Shown piece by piece: positions 17,248-25,169 of a DNA stretch of 64,000 nucleotides (positions are counted from its first letter, which is position 1; every line of letters starts with the position of its first letter). This stretch comes from Polyangium jinanense (GTDB lineage: Bacteria > Myxococcota > Polyangia > Polyangiales > Polyangiaceae): NCBI RefSeq assembly GCF_028435365.1, contig NZ_JAGTJJ010000010.1:62001-126000 (forward strand). The letters run 5' to 3'. The notes under the pieces were generated by a model that searched no databases, was not told the DNA's origin, and worked only from the letters and a program-made list of their open reading frames with translations. A program made the translations under genes and the position numbers.

Positions 17248-18087
17248 ATGCGCGTGGCCGTTTCTTTTTTGCTCATTGCTTGCCCGCTCGTGATCGCGGC
17301 CGGTTGTTTTGGCGGTGGGAGCATCGACGCTCCGCCGCCCGGACCGAGCGGATCAGGCGCGACGGGCGGCAGCGGCGGAACGGGCGGTGGCTCCAACGGT
17401 TGTCCCGACGACCCCGACACGCCGACCATGGTGAAGGTGCAGGCTCCTGTCGGGGGGAAATTTTACTGCATCGACAGCACCGAGGTTACGAACGCTCAGT
17501 ACCTCGAGTGGGTGGTGTCGGGACCGATGGTGCAGCAGCCTATGGAATGCGAGTCGAACCTGACGTTTGCTCCGTCGGGCGCGCCGTCGCCGGACGACCG
17601 GCCAGTGGCCAACATCGACTGGTGTGACGCATTCGCATTCTGTGCCGCACACGGCAAGCGTCTTTGCGGCCAGATCGGCGGGGAGGCCCTGCCGTTCACC
17701 GAATCCGCCGGCGATCCTACGAAGAGCCAATGGCACAACGCCTGTACGGGTGGGGGCGCGAAGCTCCACCCCTACGCTGACGTGTACGATCCGACGAGCT
17801 GCAATGGCCAGGGTGCCGAGAAAGGTAAAGTCGTCCCGGTCAAGAGCCTGTCGACGTGCGAGGGTGGGTTCCCGGGGATCTTCGACATGAGCGGGAACGT
17901 GTGGGAGTGGGAAGATTCCTGCAACGATACGGAGGGCACCACGCCCGCGGAAAACCCCTGCCGGCGCCGCGGAGGCGGCTACACGAGCTCGGAGCACGAC
18001 ATGGATTGCTCTTCCGCGAGCACGACCTTGGCGCGCGGGTCCAGCAATGCGAACACCGGCTTCCGCTGCTGCGCCGACCTGCCCTGA
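17248..18087 (+). CDS. Formylglycine-generating-enzyme-like (SUMF1/EgtB fold) lipoprotein
   Basis: The protein has 279 residues from the ATG at 17248, which gives a clean lipoprotein signal (LVIAAGC); the frame extends upstream to a GTG at 17224. A Gly/Ser/Thr linker (GSGATGGSGGTGGG) precedes the domain. The FGE-sulfatase family signature is visible: IDSTEVTNAQYLEW, a WCDAFAFCAAHGKRLC segment, DMSGNVWEWEDSC, RRRGGGYTS and the terminal GFRCC. Such domains generate formylglycine in sulfatases or, more often in bacteria, act as ligand-binding or activator modules. As an outer-surface lipoprotein with no sulfatase next to it, a binding role is more likely. It converges with the pspA-like gene. 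Confidence 0.85.
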   Translation: MRVAVSFLLIACPLVIAAGCFGGGSIDAPPPGPSGSGATGGSGGTGGGSNGCPDDPDTPTMVKVQAPVGGKFYCIDSTEVTNAQYLEWVVSGPMVQQPMECESNLTFAPSGAPSPDDRPVANIDWCDAFAFCAAHGKRLCGQIGGEALPFTESAGDPTKSQWHNACTGGGAKLHPYADVYDPTSCNGQGAEKGKVVPVKSLSTCEGGFPGIFDMSGNVWEWEDSCNDTEGTTPAENPCRRRGGGYTSSEHDMDCSSASTTLARGSSNANTGFRCCADLP

Positions 18088-18099
18088 CCGCGGCGTCGC

Positions 18100-18822
18100 T
18101 CAGCCGATCCGGATCTTCTTCTTCAGCGCGGCGAGCTCGTCGTCGATCTCGGGGTTCGACGGTTTGCCGTCCTTCGAGATCGTCCCGCCGCCTTCGAGCT
18201 GCGCGAACTTCGATTCGAGCTCCATGTCGGACATCCCGCCGCTGCGGAGCGCGTCGTCGAGCTCGCGGGCGGCGGCCACCTCGGCGACCTTGCCTTCGAT
18301 CTTGTCCTCCATGCGCCGGAACTCGGCGAACGCGCCGCCCGTGCTGCTGCGCGACCCGAGCCCCTCGGCGCCGCCGCCGGCCTTCGCCTGCTGAAGCTGC
18401 GAGGCGATCGTCCCCTTGCGCGCTTCGAGCTCCTGCTGCTTCTGCTCCATGCGTTCGAGCTCGCGCTTCATGTTCAGCGCGGCCGCGCGTTGCTCGGCGC
18501 GCAGCGCTTCGGCGCGGTCGCGCTCGGCGATGATGCGCTTCTTCTGCACGAGCGCCTCACGCGCGAGCGACTCGTCGCCGGCCTTCAGGGCGAGCTCGGC
18601 GCGCCGCTCCCACTTCGTCGTTTCGGCGTCGATCTCGTCGACCTTCTTGCGCAGCACCTTCTCGGCCGCTACCGCTTCGACCAGCTCCTTGCGGGCGGCG
18701 CGGATCTGGTCCTTCATCTCCTCGACGATCAAATCGACCGACTTTTTCGGGTCTTCCGCCTTGTCGAGGAGCGCGTTGACGTTGCTCGAGATGACCTTGC
18801 CCATCCGGTCGAAGATGCCCAT
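18100..18822 (-). CDS. PspA/IM30 (Vipp1) family membrane-stress protein
   Basis: The protein has 240 residues starting MGIFDRMGKVISSNVNALLD, the typical PspA/IM30 N-terminus; five upstream in-frame codons were rejected. Almost the entire protein (about 25-190) is a long helical coiled coil rich in E, K, R and A, as in the ESCRT-III-like PspA fold. The family binds membranes under envelope stress and helps preserve the proton gradient. No pspF or pspBC is adjacent. It lies 49 bp downstream of a GNAT gene in the same direction and may be co-transcribed with it. Confidence 0.9.
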   Translation of the reverse strand: MGIFDRMGKVISSNVNALLDKAEDPKKSVDLIVEEMKDQIRAARKELVEAVAAEKVLRKKVDEIDAETTKWERRAELALKAGDESLAREALVQKKRIIAERDRAEALRAEQRAAALNMKRELERMEQKQQELEARKGTIASQLQQAKAGGGAEGLGSRSSTGGAFAEFRRMEDKIEGKVAEVAAARELDDALRSGGMSDMELESKFAQLEGGGTISKDGKPSNPEIDDELAALKKKIRIG

Positions 18823-18871
18823 GCGGCAAAGGTGCACCGGCGAGCGGCGGCTGTAAAGCGTGGGGCTTGGA

Positions 18872-19792
18872 TCACCGAGCCGAGAGCGGGCGCGTCCAGG
18901 GCCGATGCACGGTGACGCGCCGAAAGCCGGCCGAGGCGTAAAGCGCCTCCGACGCGGCGTTCGTGGGCCTCGAGAACACGAGAGCCTCGGGCGCGCCGAG
19001 CCGGCGCAGCAGGTGGAGCCCCGCGAGGTTCACGGCCTTGGCGAGGCCCTTCTGCCGATGGTCCGGATGGGTCCCGACCGGCTCGAACTCGCCGATGCGG
19101 GCCACCGGATCCCACCAGACCATCGTGAATGCGGCGAACGATCCGTCTTTCGCCTCGACGACGAGATCCCTCTCGAAGGCGTAGAGGTCCCTGGTGACGA
19201 GCCGCTGGTACTTCTCGACCGTCATCCGCGAGGGCGCGAAGGCGGCGCGATGCACCTCCACCCGCGCCGGGATCTCGTCCTCGCCTCGGACGTGGCGAAG
19301 CGTGTAGCCGGGCGGGAGCACGGGCGCGGCGGGGCTCTCGGAAAGGGGCGCGATGAAGTGGCTGTACGAAGGTTCGTCGGCGGGCGTGAACCCGAGCGAC
19401 CGGAGCTCTTCTCGCAGCCCGTGATCGGTGTCGAGGACGTGGGTCGTGAGGTGGCTCGGCGCCTCCGCGTGGGACACGATCCTCTCCGTCAGCCATTCGA
19501 CGAGCTCGGCGACGACGGCGCGACGAGGCGCGGCCGGCAGGTCGGCCCGGAGATGACAGAGAAGCTCACCTGGTGGTTGAAACCCGCCCCAGGCGACGAC
19601 GTCGCCGCCCGACTCCCATAACCGGATCCGCGTCGTCCAGTCGACTTCGAGCGGCGAGACCGTCATCCACCACGTGACGTCTCCCACGGTCATGTTTACG
19701 AATGGCCGCGCGAGAAGCCACGAGGCCGTGATCGTGCGCTGGAGAGCGTGCAGATCGGCAAGGCCGGCGTAGGGCCGAGAGGTGATGTGCAT
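18872..19792 (-). CDS. GNAT-family N-acetyltransferase
   Basis: The protein has 306 residues from the ATG at 19792; the frame extends to a GTG at 19828 with no better ribosome-binding site. The C-terminal half (about 160-306) carries the GNAT motif A for acetyl-CoA (VGTHPDHRQKGLAKAVN) followed by NAASEALYASAGFRRV, a standard motif B. The N-terminal half looks like a second, degenerate GNAT-like lobe, as in double-GNAT proteins. The substrate cannot be told. It lies between an SDR gene and pspA on the same strand. Confidence 0.85.
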   Translation of the reverse strand: MHITSRPYAGLADLHALQRTITASWLLARPFVNMTVGDVTWWMTVSPLEVDWTTRIRLWESGGDVVAWGGFQPPGELLCHLRADLPAAPRRAVVAELVEWLTERIVSHAEAPSHLTTHVLDTDHGLREELRSLGFTPADEPSYSHFIAPLSESPAAPVLPPGYTLRHVRGEDEIPARVEVHRAAFAPSRMTVEKYQRLVTRDLYAFERDLVVEAKDGSFAAFTMVWWDPVARIGEFEPVGTHPDHRQKGLAKAVNLAGLHLLRRLGAPEALVFSRPTNAASEALYASAGFRRVTVHRPWTRPLSAR

Positions 19793-19899
19793 GGTCGGAT
19801 CCGTGTGGCGACCATGAATGTGCGCCACCTTGCGGCCGGAGGAAAGACACTCCCCGCGCTCGGCTCCGCTTCACTTCGTCCCGTTGCTCCGAGCGCTTC

Positions 19900-20658
19900 T
19901 CACCACTTCTCGATCCACGGGCGCAGATCGAGCTCGAACGTCCACGCGTCGCGCGGCTGGTTGTGGAGGTGCCAGTAGTTTTCCGCGATGTGGTCCGGGT
20001 CGAGAATGCCGCCCTCGTCCTTCTTCGCGTAGATCGCGGGCATGTTGTCGCGGATGAAGGCGGTGTCGATCGCGCCGTCGACGATGACGTGCGCGACGTG
20101 AATGCCCCGCGGGCCGAGCTCCCGTGCCATGCTCTGCGCGAGGGCGCGCAGCGCGTGCTTCGCGCCGGCGAACGCCGCGAAATTCGCCGCGCCGCGCAGG
20201 CTCGCGGTCGCGCCCGTGAAGAGCATCGTACCGCGCCCACGCGCCACCATGCGCTTGGCCACCTCGCGCGCGGTCAGGAACCCGCCGAGGCAGGCCATCT
20301 CCCAGATCTTCATGTACTTGCGAGATGTCTCGTCGAGGATGCTGCAGGGGACGTTCGCGCCCACGTTGAACACGAAGACCTCGATCGGACCGATCTCGCG
20401 CTCGATGCGCTCGACCGTCGCGATGACCTCGTCTTCCTTGCGGGCATCGCACCCGATGGCGTGCGCCCGGCCGCCGGCCGCGGCGATGGCGTCGACGAGC
20501 GGCGCGAGCTTGTCCGCGTTGCGGCGCGTCGCGCACGTGACGAAGCCTCCCCGCGCGAAGCGGCGCGCGATGGCGCCGCCCGTCCCGTCGCCGGCGCCCA
20601 CGATCCATGCCGCGGGATCGCTCCCGCCGCGCTCGTCGCTCGTCGCGCTCGTGTTCAT
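19900..20658 (-). CDS. Short-chain dehydrogenase/reductase (SDR), catalytic Tyr replaced by Phe
   Basis: The protein has 252 residues with a Rossmann fold. The nucleotide-binding GAGDGTG lies at 21-27, a variant NNAG (FNVGAN) near 98, and the catalytic-helix region at 150-170 reads ATASLRG...AAFAGAKHAL. The YxxxK motif is therefore FxxxK (Phe163, Lys167). As far as I recall some SDR subgroups share this Phe, so it may be a family trait rather than a lesion, but it argues for an altered mechanism or a non-classical reaction. A tandem GATG-N2-CATC operator-like block lies just before the start codon, suggesting repressor control. Confidence 0.85.
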   Translation of the reverse strand: MNTSATSDERGGSDPAAWIVGAGDGTGGAIARRFARGGFVTCATRRNADKLAPLVDAIAAAGGRAHAIGCDARKEDEVIATVERIEREIGPIEVFVFNVGANVPCSILDETSRKYMKIWEMACLGGFLTAREVAKRMVARGRGTMLFTGATASLRGAANFAAFAGAKHALRALAQSMARELGPRGIHVAHVIVDGAIDTAFIRDNMPAIYAKKDEGGILDPDHIAENYWHLHNQPRDAWTFELDLRPWIEKW

Positions 20659-20660
20659 AG

Positions 20661-20684
20661 GATGGGCATCATATGATGCACATC
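20661..20684 (-). promoter_or_regulatory. Tandem GATG-N2-CATC operator-like repeats before the SDR start
   Basis: Two copies of GATG-NN-CATC are separated by ATAT, so the whole 24-bp block is close to palindromic and contains the perfect palindrome ATCATATGAT. It begins 2 bp upstream of the SDR start codon on the minus strand. A repressor bound here would block transcription or translation initiation. No regulator gene is adjacent. Confidence 0.5.
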
Positions 20685-20719
20685 ATCTGAAAGGCAAGGC
20701 CCCCCCGCCGTGGGCGACT

Positions 20720-20744
20720 AGAGCGCCGAACAGTTCGGCGCTCT
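20720..20744. repeat. Perfect hairpin 1 of the ppdK-SDR spacer
   Basis: It has 11-bp perfect arms (AGAGCGCCGAA / TTCGGCGCTCT) with a 3-nt loop. It is the first of four strong stem-loops packed into 164 bp. Confidence 0.7.
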
Positions 20745-20780
20745 GCGAGATCGCGAAGCGAGCTCGCCTCGGGGGGTGAA

Positions 20781-20803
20781 TCGTCCGGGCTTTGCCCGGA
20801 CGA
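20781..20803. repeat. Perfect hairpin 2 of the ppdK-SDR spacer
   Basis: It has 10-bp perfect arms (TCGTCCGGGC / GCCCGGACGA) with a TTT loop and is followed immediately by hairpin 3. The pairing resembles a REP/BIME-type dispersed element. Confidence 0.7.
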
Positions 20804-20828
20804 GAGGGGGACGCGAGGCGTCCCCCTC
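20804..20828. repeat. Perfect hairpin 3 of the ppdK-SDR spacer
   Basis: It has 11-bp perfect arms (GAGGGGGACGC / GCGTCCCCCTC) with a 3-nt loop, directly abutting hairpin 2. The two adjacent hairpins look like one composite element. Confidence 0.7.
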
Positions 20829-20841
20829 GGGACGAAAGAAG

Positions 20842-20883
20842 CCTAGAACATCGATCGGTTGTCAAACCGATCGATGTTCTAGG
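20842..20883 (-). terminator. 19-bp perfect stem-loop overlapping the ppdK stop codon
   Basis: The arms 20842-20860 and 20865-20883 are perfectly complementary over 19 bp, with a 4-nt loop. The 5' arm, read on the minus strand, contains the TAG stop of the pyruvate phosphate dikinase gene. The strength and position suggest transcript termination or 3'-end protection. The absence of a T-run argues against a textbook intrinsic terminator. Confidence 0.65.
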
Positions 20884-23638
20884 CCGTCGTCTGAAGCGTC
20901 GTCGCGCCGCCCTCGGTGAGGGCCGCCTGAGCCGCGGCGAGCCGGGCGATCGGCACGCGCAGCGGCGAGCACGACACGTAGTCGAGCTTCACGCGCTCGA
21001 AGAAGCGGATCGAGGACGGGTCGCCGCCGTGCTCGCCGCACACCCCGAGCTCCAGGTTCGGCCGCGTCTTGCGGCCGCGCTCGCAGGCGATCGCCACGAG
21101 CTCGCCCACGCCTTCCGTGTCGAGGCTCGTGAACGGGTCTTTCGGCAGGATGGCCGCCTCGACGTAGGCCCCGAGGAACTTCCCGGCGTCGTCGCGCGAG
21201 ATGCCCATCGTGGTCTGGGTCAGATCGTTCGTGCCGAAGCTGAAGAACTCGGCCTCCTCGGCGAGCTCCGAGGCGCGCAGGGCGGCGCGGGGCAGCTCGA
21301 TCATCGTGCCGAACAGGTACGACACCGACCGACCCTTCTCGGCGAACACCTCGCTCGCCACCCGCTCGATCGTCGCCTTCGCCAGCGCGAGCTCCTTCCG
21401 CGTCATGGCCAGCGGGATCATGATCTCGAGCTTCGGGGGCGCTCCCTTCTCGGCCACGTCGCACGCGGCCTCGAAGATCGCGCGGGCTTGCATCTCGTTG
21501 ATCTCGGGGAACGTCACGCCGAGGCGGCAGCCGCGGTGACCGAGCATCGGGTTCAGCTCGTGCAGCTCCTCCACCTTGCGCACGAGCTCCGCCGGACGGA
21601 CCTTCATCGTCGCCGCCAGGTCCTCGATCTGCTTGCGCTCCTGCGGCAGGAACTCGTGCAGCGGCGGATCGAGCAGGCGGATCGTCACGGGCAGCCCCGC
21701 CATCTCCTGGAAGATCGCGGTGAAGTCCTCGCGCTGGTAGGGCAGGAGCTTCGCGAGCGCCGCTTTCCGCGCGTCCACGTCGCGGGCGAGGATCATTTCA
21801 CGCACCGCGGCAATTCGTTTGTCGTCAAAGAACATGTGCTCGGTGCGGCAGAGACCGATTCCTTCGGCCCCGTACGAGCGTGCCGTCCGCGCGTCCGCGC
21901 CCGTGTCCGCGTTCGCCAGCACCTTCAGCCGCCGCGCCGTGTCGGCCCAGCGCATGAGCTCCTCGTACTCCGACGAGAGCGACGCCGGCGCCGTCGGGAT
22001 CGCGCCTAGGTAGACCGATCCCGTCGCTCCATCGAGCGTGATCACGTCGCCGCCCTTCACGCTCACCGTGTCCGTGGGCCGACCGAGCTCGTCGTAGATC
22101 GTCACGGTCATCGTGGCCGTCTCGTAACTCACGGCGACCGCTGAACACCCCGCGACGCAGCACTTGCCCATGCCGCGCGCCACGACCGCCGCGTGGCTCG
22201 TCATGCCGCCGCGCGCCGTCAGAATGCCGTTCGCGGCCTTCATCCCGTGGATGTCCTCGGGCGACGTCTCGGCGCGCACGAGGATCACGGGCAGGCCTTG
22301 CGCGGCCTTTCGTTCCGCCTCGTCCGCGTGGAACACCACCTGCCCGCTCGCCGCGCCCGGGCTCGCCGGCAGGCCTCGCGCCAGAAGCGTCTTCGGCGCC
22401 TTCGGATCGATCGTCGGGTGCAGGAGCTGCTCGATCGACGCCGGGTCGACGCGCATCACCGCCTCGCGCTGATCGATGAGCCCCTCCTTCGCCATCTCCA
22501 CGGCGATCCGCACGCCCGCGCGCCCCGTTCGTTTCCCGTTTCGCGTCTGGAGCAGATAAAGCCTGCCCGACTGCACGGTGAACTCGAGGTCCTGCATGTC
22601 GCGGAAGTGCTTCTCCAGCCGCTCCTGCGTACGCACGAGCTCCGCGTAGGCCTCGGGCATGCGCACCTCGAGCGAGCCTTCGTCGTTGCCTTGCCCCTTC
22701 GCGATGGGGTTCGGCGTGCGCACGCCGGCCACCACGTCCTCGCCTTGCGCGTTCGGTAGCCACTCGCCGAAGAAGCGCTTCTCGCCCGTCGACGGGTCTC
22801 GCGTGAAGGCCACGCCCGTGCCGGAGTCTTCGCCCAGGTTGCCGAAGACCATCGCTTGCACGTTGCACGCGGTGCCCCACGCCTCGGGGATGTCGTGCAT
22901 CTTGCGGTACGTCTTGGCGCGATTGTTGTTCCAGCTCCGGAAGACCGCGACGATCGCGCCTTCGAGCTGCGCCCACGGATCGTCGGGGAACGGCGTCCCC
23001 GTCTCCTCCTGGACGATGCGGCGTTGCTCCTTCACGAGCGAGCGCAGCGTCTCCTCGTCGAACATCGAGTCGGGCAACTTGCGCTGGAGCTCGGCCACCG
23101 TGAGCCTCTGCGCCTCGACCATCCCGCGCGCGGCCGCGGCCTTGCGGCGGGCGATCTCCAGCGCGTCGTCGAAGCGCTTGCGGTGGATCCCGAGCACGAC
23201 GTCCGCGTACGTCACGATGAACCTGCGGTAGGCGTCGAGGGCGAAGCGCGGGTTTTGCGTGCGCGCGCCGAGCCCGGCCACGATCGCCTCGTTCAGGCCG
23301 AGGTTCAGGATCGTGTCCATCATGCCGGGCATCGAGGCGCGCGCGCCGGAGCGGACGCTCACGAGCAGCGGGTTCTCGGGGTCGCCGAAGCGGGTGCCGA
23401 CGATCTCTTCCACCCGACGGATGGCCGCGCGTGCCTCGTCGAGCAGGCCCTCCGGGATTCGCTCGCCGGAGGCGAAGAAGGCCGTGCAGACCTCAGTGGT
23501 GATCGTGAAGCCCGGCGGCACGGGGATCCCGAGCCGGGTCATTTCGTGCAGCCCTGCGCCCTTGCCGCCCAAGAGCGGCTTCTGGGTTCCGTCGCCGTCG
23601 GCCTGACCGCCCCCGAAGAAGTAGATGCGCTTCGCCAT
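20879..23638 (-). CDS. ppdK: Pyruvate, phosphate dikinase
   Basis: The protein has 919 residues, the usual bacterial length of about 880-920. It interconverts pyruvate + ATP + Pi and phosphoenolpyruvate + AMP + PPi in the cytoplasm. The start is the ATG at 23638, preceded by GGAAGAAG, giving MAKRIYFFGGG; five upstream codons were excluded. The N-terminal ATP-grasp part (1-350) includes GGKGAGLHEM and VSVRSGARASMPGMMDT. The phosphohistidine domain carries the catalytic His482 in GGMTSHAAVVARGMGKCCV. The C-terminal PEP/pyruvate TIM-barrel has GIGLCRTEHMFF, GHRGCRLGVTFPEI, GTMIELPRAAL and the catalytic-Cys segment LGVCGEHGGDP. All key residues are present. A 42-bp repeat array occupies its upstream region. 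Confidence 0.97.
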   Translation of the reverse strand: MAKRIYFFGGGQADGDGTQKPLLGGKGAGLHEMTRLGIPVPPGFTITTEVCTAFFASGERIPEGLLDEARAAIRRVEEIVGTRFGDPENPLLVSVRSGARASMPGMMDTILNLGLNEAIVAGLGARTQNPRFALDAYRRFIVTYADVVLGIHRKRFDDALEIARRKAAAARGMVEAQRLTVAELQRKLPDSMFDEETLRSLVKEQRRIVQEETGTPFPDDPWAQLEGAIVAVFRSWNNNRAKTYRKMHDIPEAWGTACNVQAMVFGNLGEDSGTGVAFTRDPSTGEKRFFGEWLPNAQGEDVVAGVRTPNPIAKGQGNDEGSLEVRMPEAYAELVRTQERLEKHFRDMQDLEFTVQSGRLYLLQTRNGKRTGRAGVRIAVEMAKEGLIDQREAVMRVDPASIEQLLHPTIDPKAPKTLLARGLPASPGAASGQVVFHADEAERKAAQGLPVILVRAETSPEDIHGMKAANGILTARGGMTSHAAVVARGMGKCCVAGCSAVAVSYETATMTVTIYDELGRPTDTVSVKGGDVITLDGATGSVYLGAIPTAPASLSSEYEELMRWADTARRLKVLANADTGADARTARSYGAEGIGLCRTEHMFFDDKRIAAVREMILARDVDARKAALAKLLPYQREDFTAIFQEMAGLPVTIRLLDPPLHEFLPQERKQIEDLAATMKVRPAELVRKVEELHELNPMLGHRGCRLGVTFPEINEMQARAIFEAACDVAEKGAPPKLEIMIPLAMTRKELALAKATIERVASEVFAEKGRSVSYLFGTMIELPRAALRASELAEEAEFFSFGTNDLTQTTMGISRDDAGKFLGAYVEAAILPKDPFTSLDTEGVGELVAIACERGRKTRPNLELGVCGEHGGDPSSIRFFERVKLDYVSCSPLRVPIARLAAAQAALTEGGATTLQTTA

Positions 23639-23714
23639 GGCGGCTTCTTCCATGGGTTGGGCTGTGAGCGCAAGCGAGATCTGAGAGGGTGTTTCCCAGG
23701 CATCGCGAGCGGCC

Positions 23715-24031
23715 CGAGGGTCACGGGCGAGCCTCGGCCAATCTGCCGACCTTGGCCGAGGGTCACGGGCGAGCCTCGGCCAATCTGCCGACCTTGGCCG
23801 AGGGTCACGGGCGAGCCTCGGCCAATCTGCCGACCTCGGGCGAGGGTCACGGGCGAGCCTCGGGCTATCTGCCGACCTCGGGCGAGGGTCACGGGCGAGC
23901 CTCGGGCTATCTGCCGACCTCGGGCGAGGGGCACGGGCGAGCCTCGGCGCATCTGCCGACCTTGGCCGAGGGTCACGGGCGAGCCTCGGCCTATCTGCCG
24001 ACCTTGGCCGAGGGTCACGGGCGAGCCTCGG
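23715..24031. repeat. 42-bp minisatellite, eight copies, between ppdK and a lipoprotein gene
   Basis: Copies start at 23715, 23757, 23799, 23841, 23883, 23925, 23967 and 24009, the last truncated. The core CGAGGGTCACGGGCGAGCCT is nearly invariant (one copy has a G for T). The rest of the unit exists in two forms, one with ...TTGGC / CGGCCAATCT and one with ...TCGGG / CGGGCTATCT. In the first form each unit can fold on an 8-bp stem (GGCCGAGG / CCTCGGCC). The period is a multiple of three, so open frames run through it on both strands, but no start or ribosome-binding site supports a gene. There are no unique spacers, so it is not a CRISPR array. Confidence 0.9.
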
Positions 24032-24035
24032 GGTG

Positions 24036-25091
24036 TCAATCGACCGAGCAGCAGAACGTGATGGGATCGGCGAGCTCGACCGTGCCCGTCGGCTCGACGG
24101 TGCCCGGCGGGCACGCGCCCGGCTCGGTGACCTCCGGCGTGGTGTACGTATAATAGGAGAAGGACGAGGTGCATTGATCGTCCGTCACGAGCGCGGACGT
24201 CGCAGTGGCGCACGCGTCGCTGTATCCTTGCACGGACGCGCTGCACTTGGCGTCCGCCGGCGCGCCGCACGTGCATTCGGTGCAAGCGCGCGTGTCGTTC
24301 ACGCCCTCGTAATGGATGGCGCGGTCGGGATACCCGGGCGGGCAGGGGTGCTCGCCTCCGCGGACGACACAAATACGAAATGGCGTGACGGGCTCGGGCA
24401 CGCAGAGCAGGCCGTCCTCGCAGACCCCGTCCGTCGACGCGCCGCCGCAGGCGCGAACGGCGCTTTGGGAGGATGGCTCGGGGAGCGTCGTCGTCGGCGC
24501 GGGCGTGCAGGGGCCCATGACCTCGTTGAAGTAAGCGTGGACCGAGTTCTGTTTGGGCGTCGAATCGAGGCACGTGTTCGGCGGCCCGGACGCCACGTCC
24601 AGACCGACAGGAGCGCCGCACGATTGATGGTAGAGCAGGAGGAGGTTGCCGCAATCGACGCTCGGCGCGCCGCACGAGCAGCCGCACGCCGCCGGCTCGG
24701 CGGCGATATCGTCGCGCACGTCGACGAGCAGCGTCGGAAAGCTCTCCGGGCACGCCGGGGAAGGGACGCCCGTGACGACGGCGGCCGGCGCGGACCATCC
24801 GTCCGGCGGCGGGACCGCGCAACGATGCGTCTCCGGGCAGGGGACGCTGCCGCCCGCGCCGCCCATCCCCCCTGCGCCGCCCGCGCCGCCTGCGCCGCCT
24901 GTGCCGCTCGTGTAGTCGCGTGCTTTCGGCGTGCAGGCGAGGACCCCGAAGAGAAGCACGGCCGAGGCGAGCCCGAGCCCCAGCGAATCCGGGCGCCACC
25001 GCGCTCGAACGTCACATCCGCTACGACTTTCCAGCACGCGGCGACGATACACCTGCGCGCAGCGACCAAGCAAGGGTCGGGCGCTCGCCAC
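24036..25091 (-). CDS. Cys-rich lipoprotein of unknown function
   Basis: The frame gives 351 residues from 25091, but the lipoprotein signal (LGLGLASAVLLFGVLAC) begins about residue 36. A GTG at about codon 20 (near 25034) is therefore a more natural start; the exact site is uncertain. After the lipobox comes a Gly/Ala linker (GTGGAGGAGGAGGMGG) and about 270 residues with more than 20 cysteines in paired patterns (ACGCSCGAPSVDCG; ACTECTCGAPADAKC), suggesting disulfide-bonded surface modules. No family is recognised. It is divergent from the TonB receptor gene, with which it may share regulation, and its stop lies 4 bp from the minisatellite. Confidence 0.75.
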   Translation of the reverse strand: MASARPLLGRCAQVYRRRVLESRSGCDVRARWRPDSLGLGLASAVLLFGVLACTPKARDYTSGTGGAGGAGGAGGMGGAGGSVPCPETHRCAVPPPDGWSAPAAVVTGVPSPACPESFPTLLVDVRDDIAAEPAACGCSCGAPSVDCGNLLLLYHQSCGAPVGLDVASGPPNTCLDSTPKQNSVHAYFNEVMGPCTPAPTTTLPEPSSQSAVRACGGASTDGVCEDGLLCVPEPVTPFRICVVRGGEHPCPPGYPDRAIHYEGVNDTRACTECTCGAPADAKCSASVQGYSDACATATSALVTDDQCTSSFSYYTYTTPEVTEPGACPPGTVEPTGTVELADPITFCCSVD

Positions 25092-25126
25092 CTTCCGCTT
25101 TGGTGGAACCGTGCTCTTGACACATT

Positions 25127-25155
25127 TTTACATATTCGGACGCGAAGCGTATGAT
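25127..25155 (+). promoter_or_regulatory. Candidate sigma-70-type promoter of the TonB receptor gene
   Basis: TTTACA (25127-25132) and TATGAT (25150-25155) are each one base from consensus and lie 17 bp apart in a locally AT-rich patch. The predicted start is only about 8 nt before the ATG at 25170, implying a nearly leaderless transcript. An overlapping TTGACA at 25117 has no matching -10. Confidence 0.35.
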
Positions 25156-25169
25156 GTAGCAACCAGCCG

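Noticed and set aside
23715..24031. Possible CRISPR array
   Set aside because: The 42-bp units abut directly, with no unique spacers, and no cas genes are nearby. It is a tandem minisatellite.
23539..24999. A 486-residue frame through the repeat array on the minus strand
   Set aside because: It is open only because the repeat period is a multiple of three. It overlaps the start of ppdK and the Cys-rich lipoprotein in another frame.
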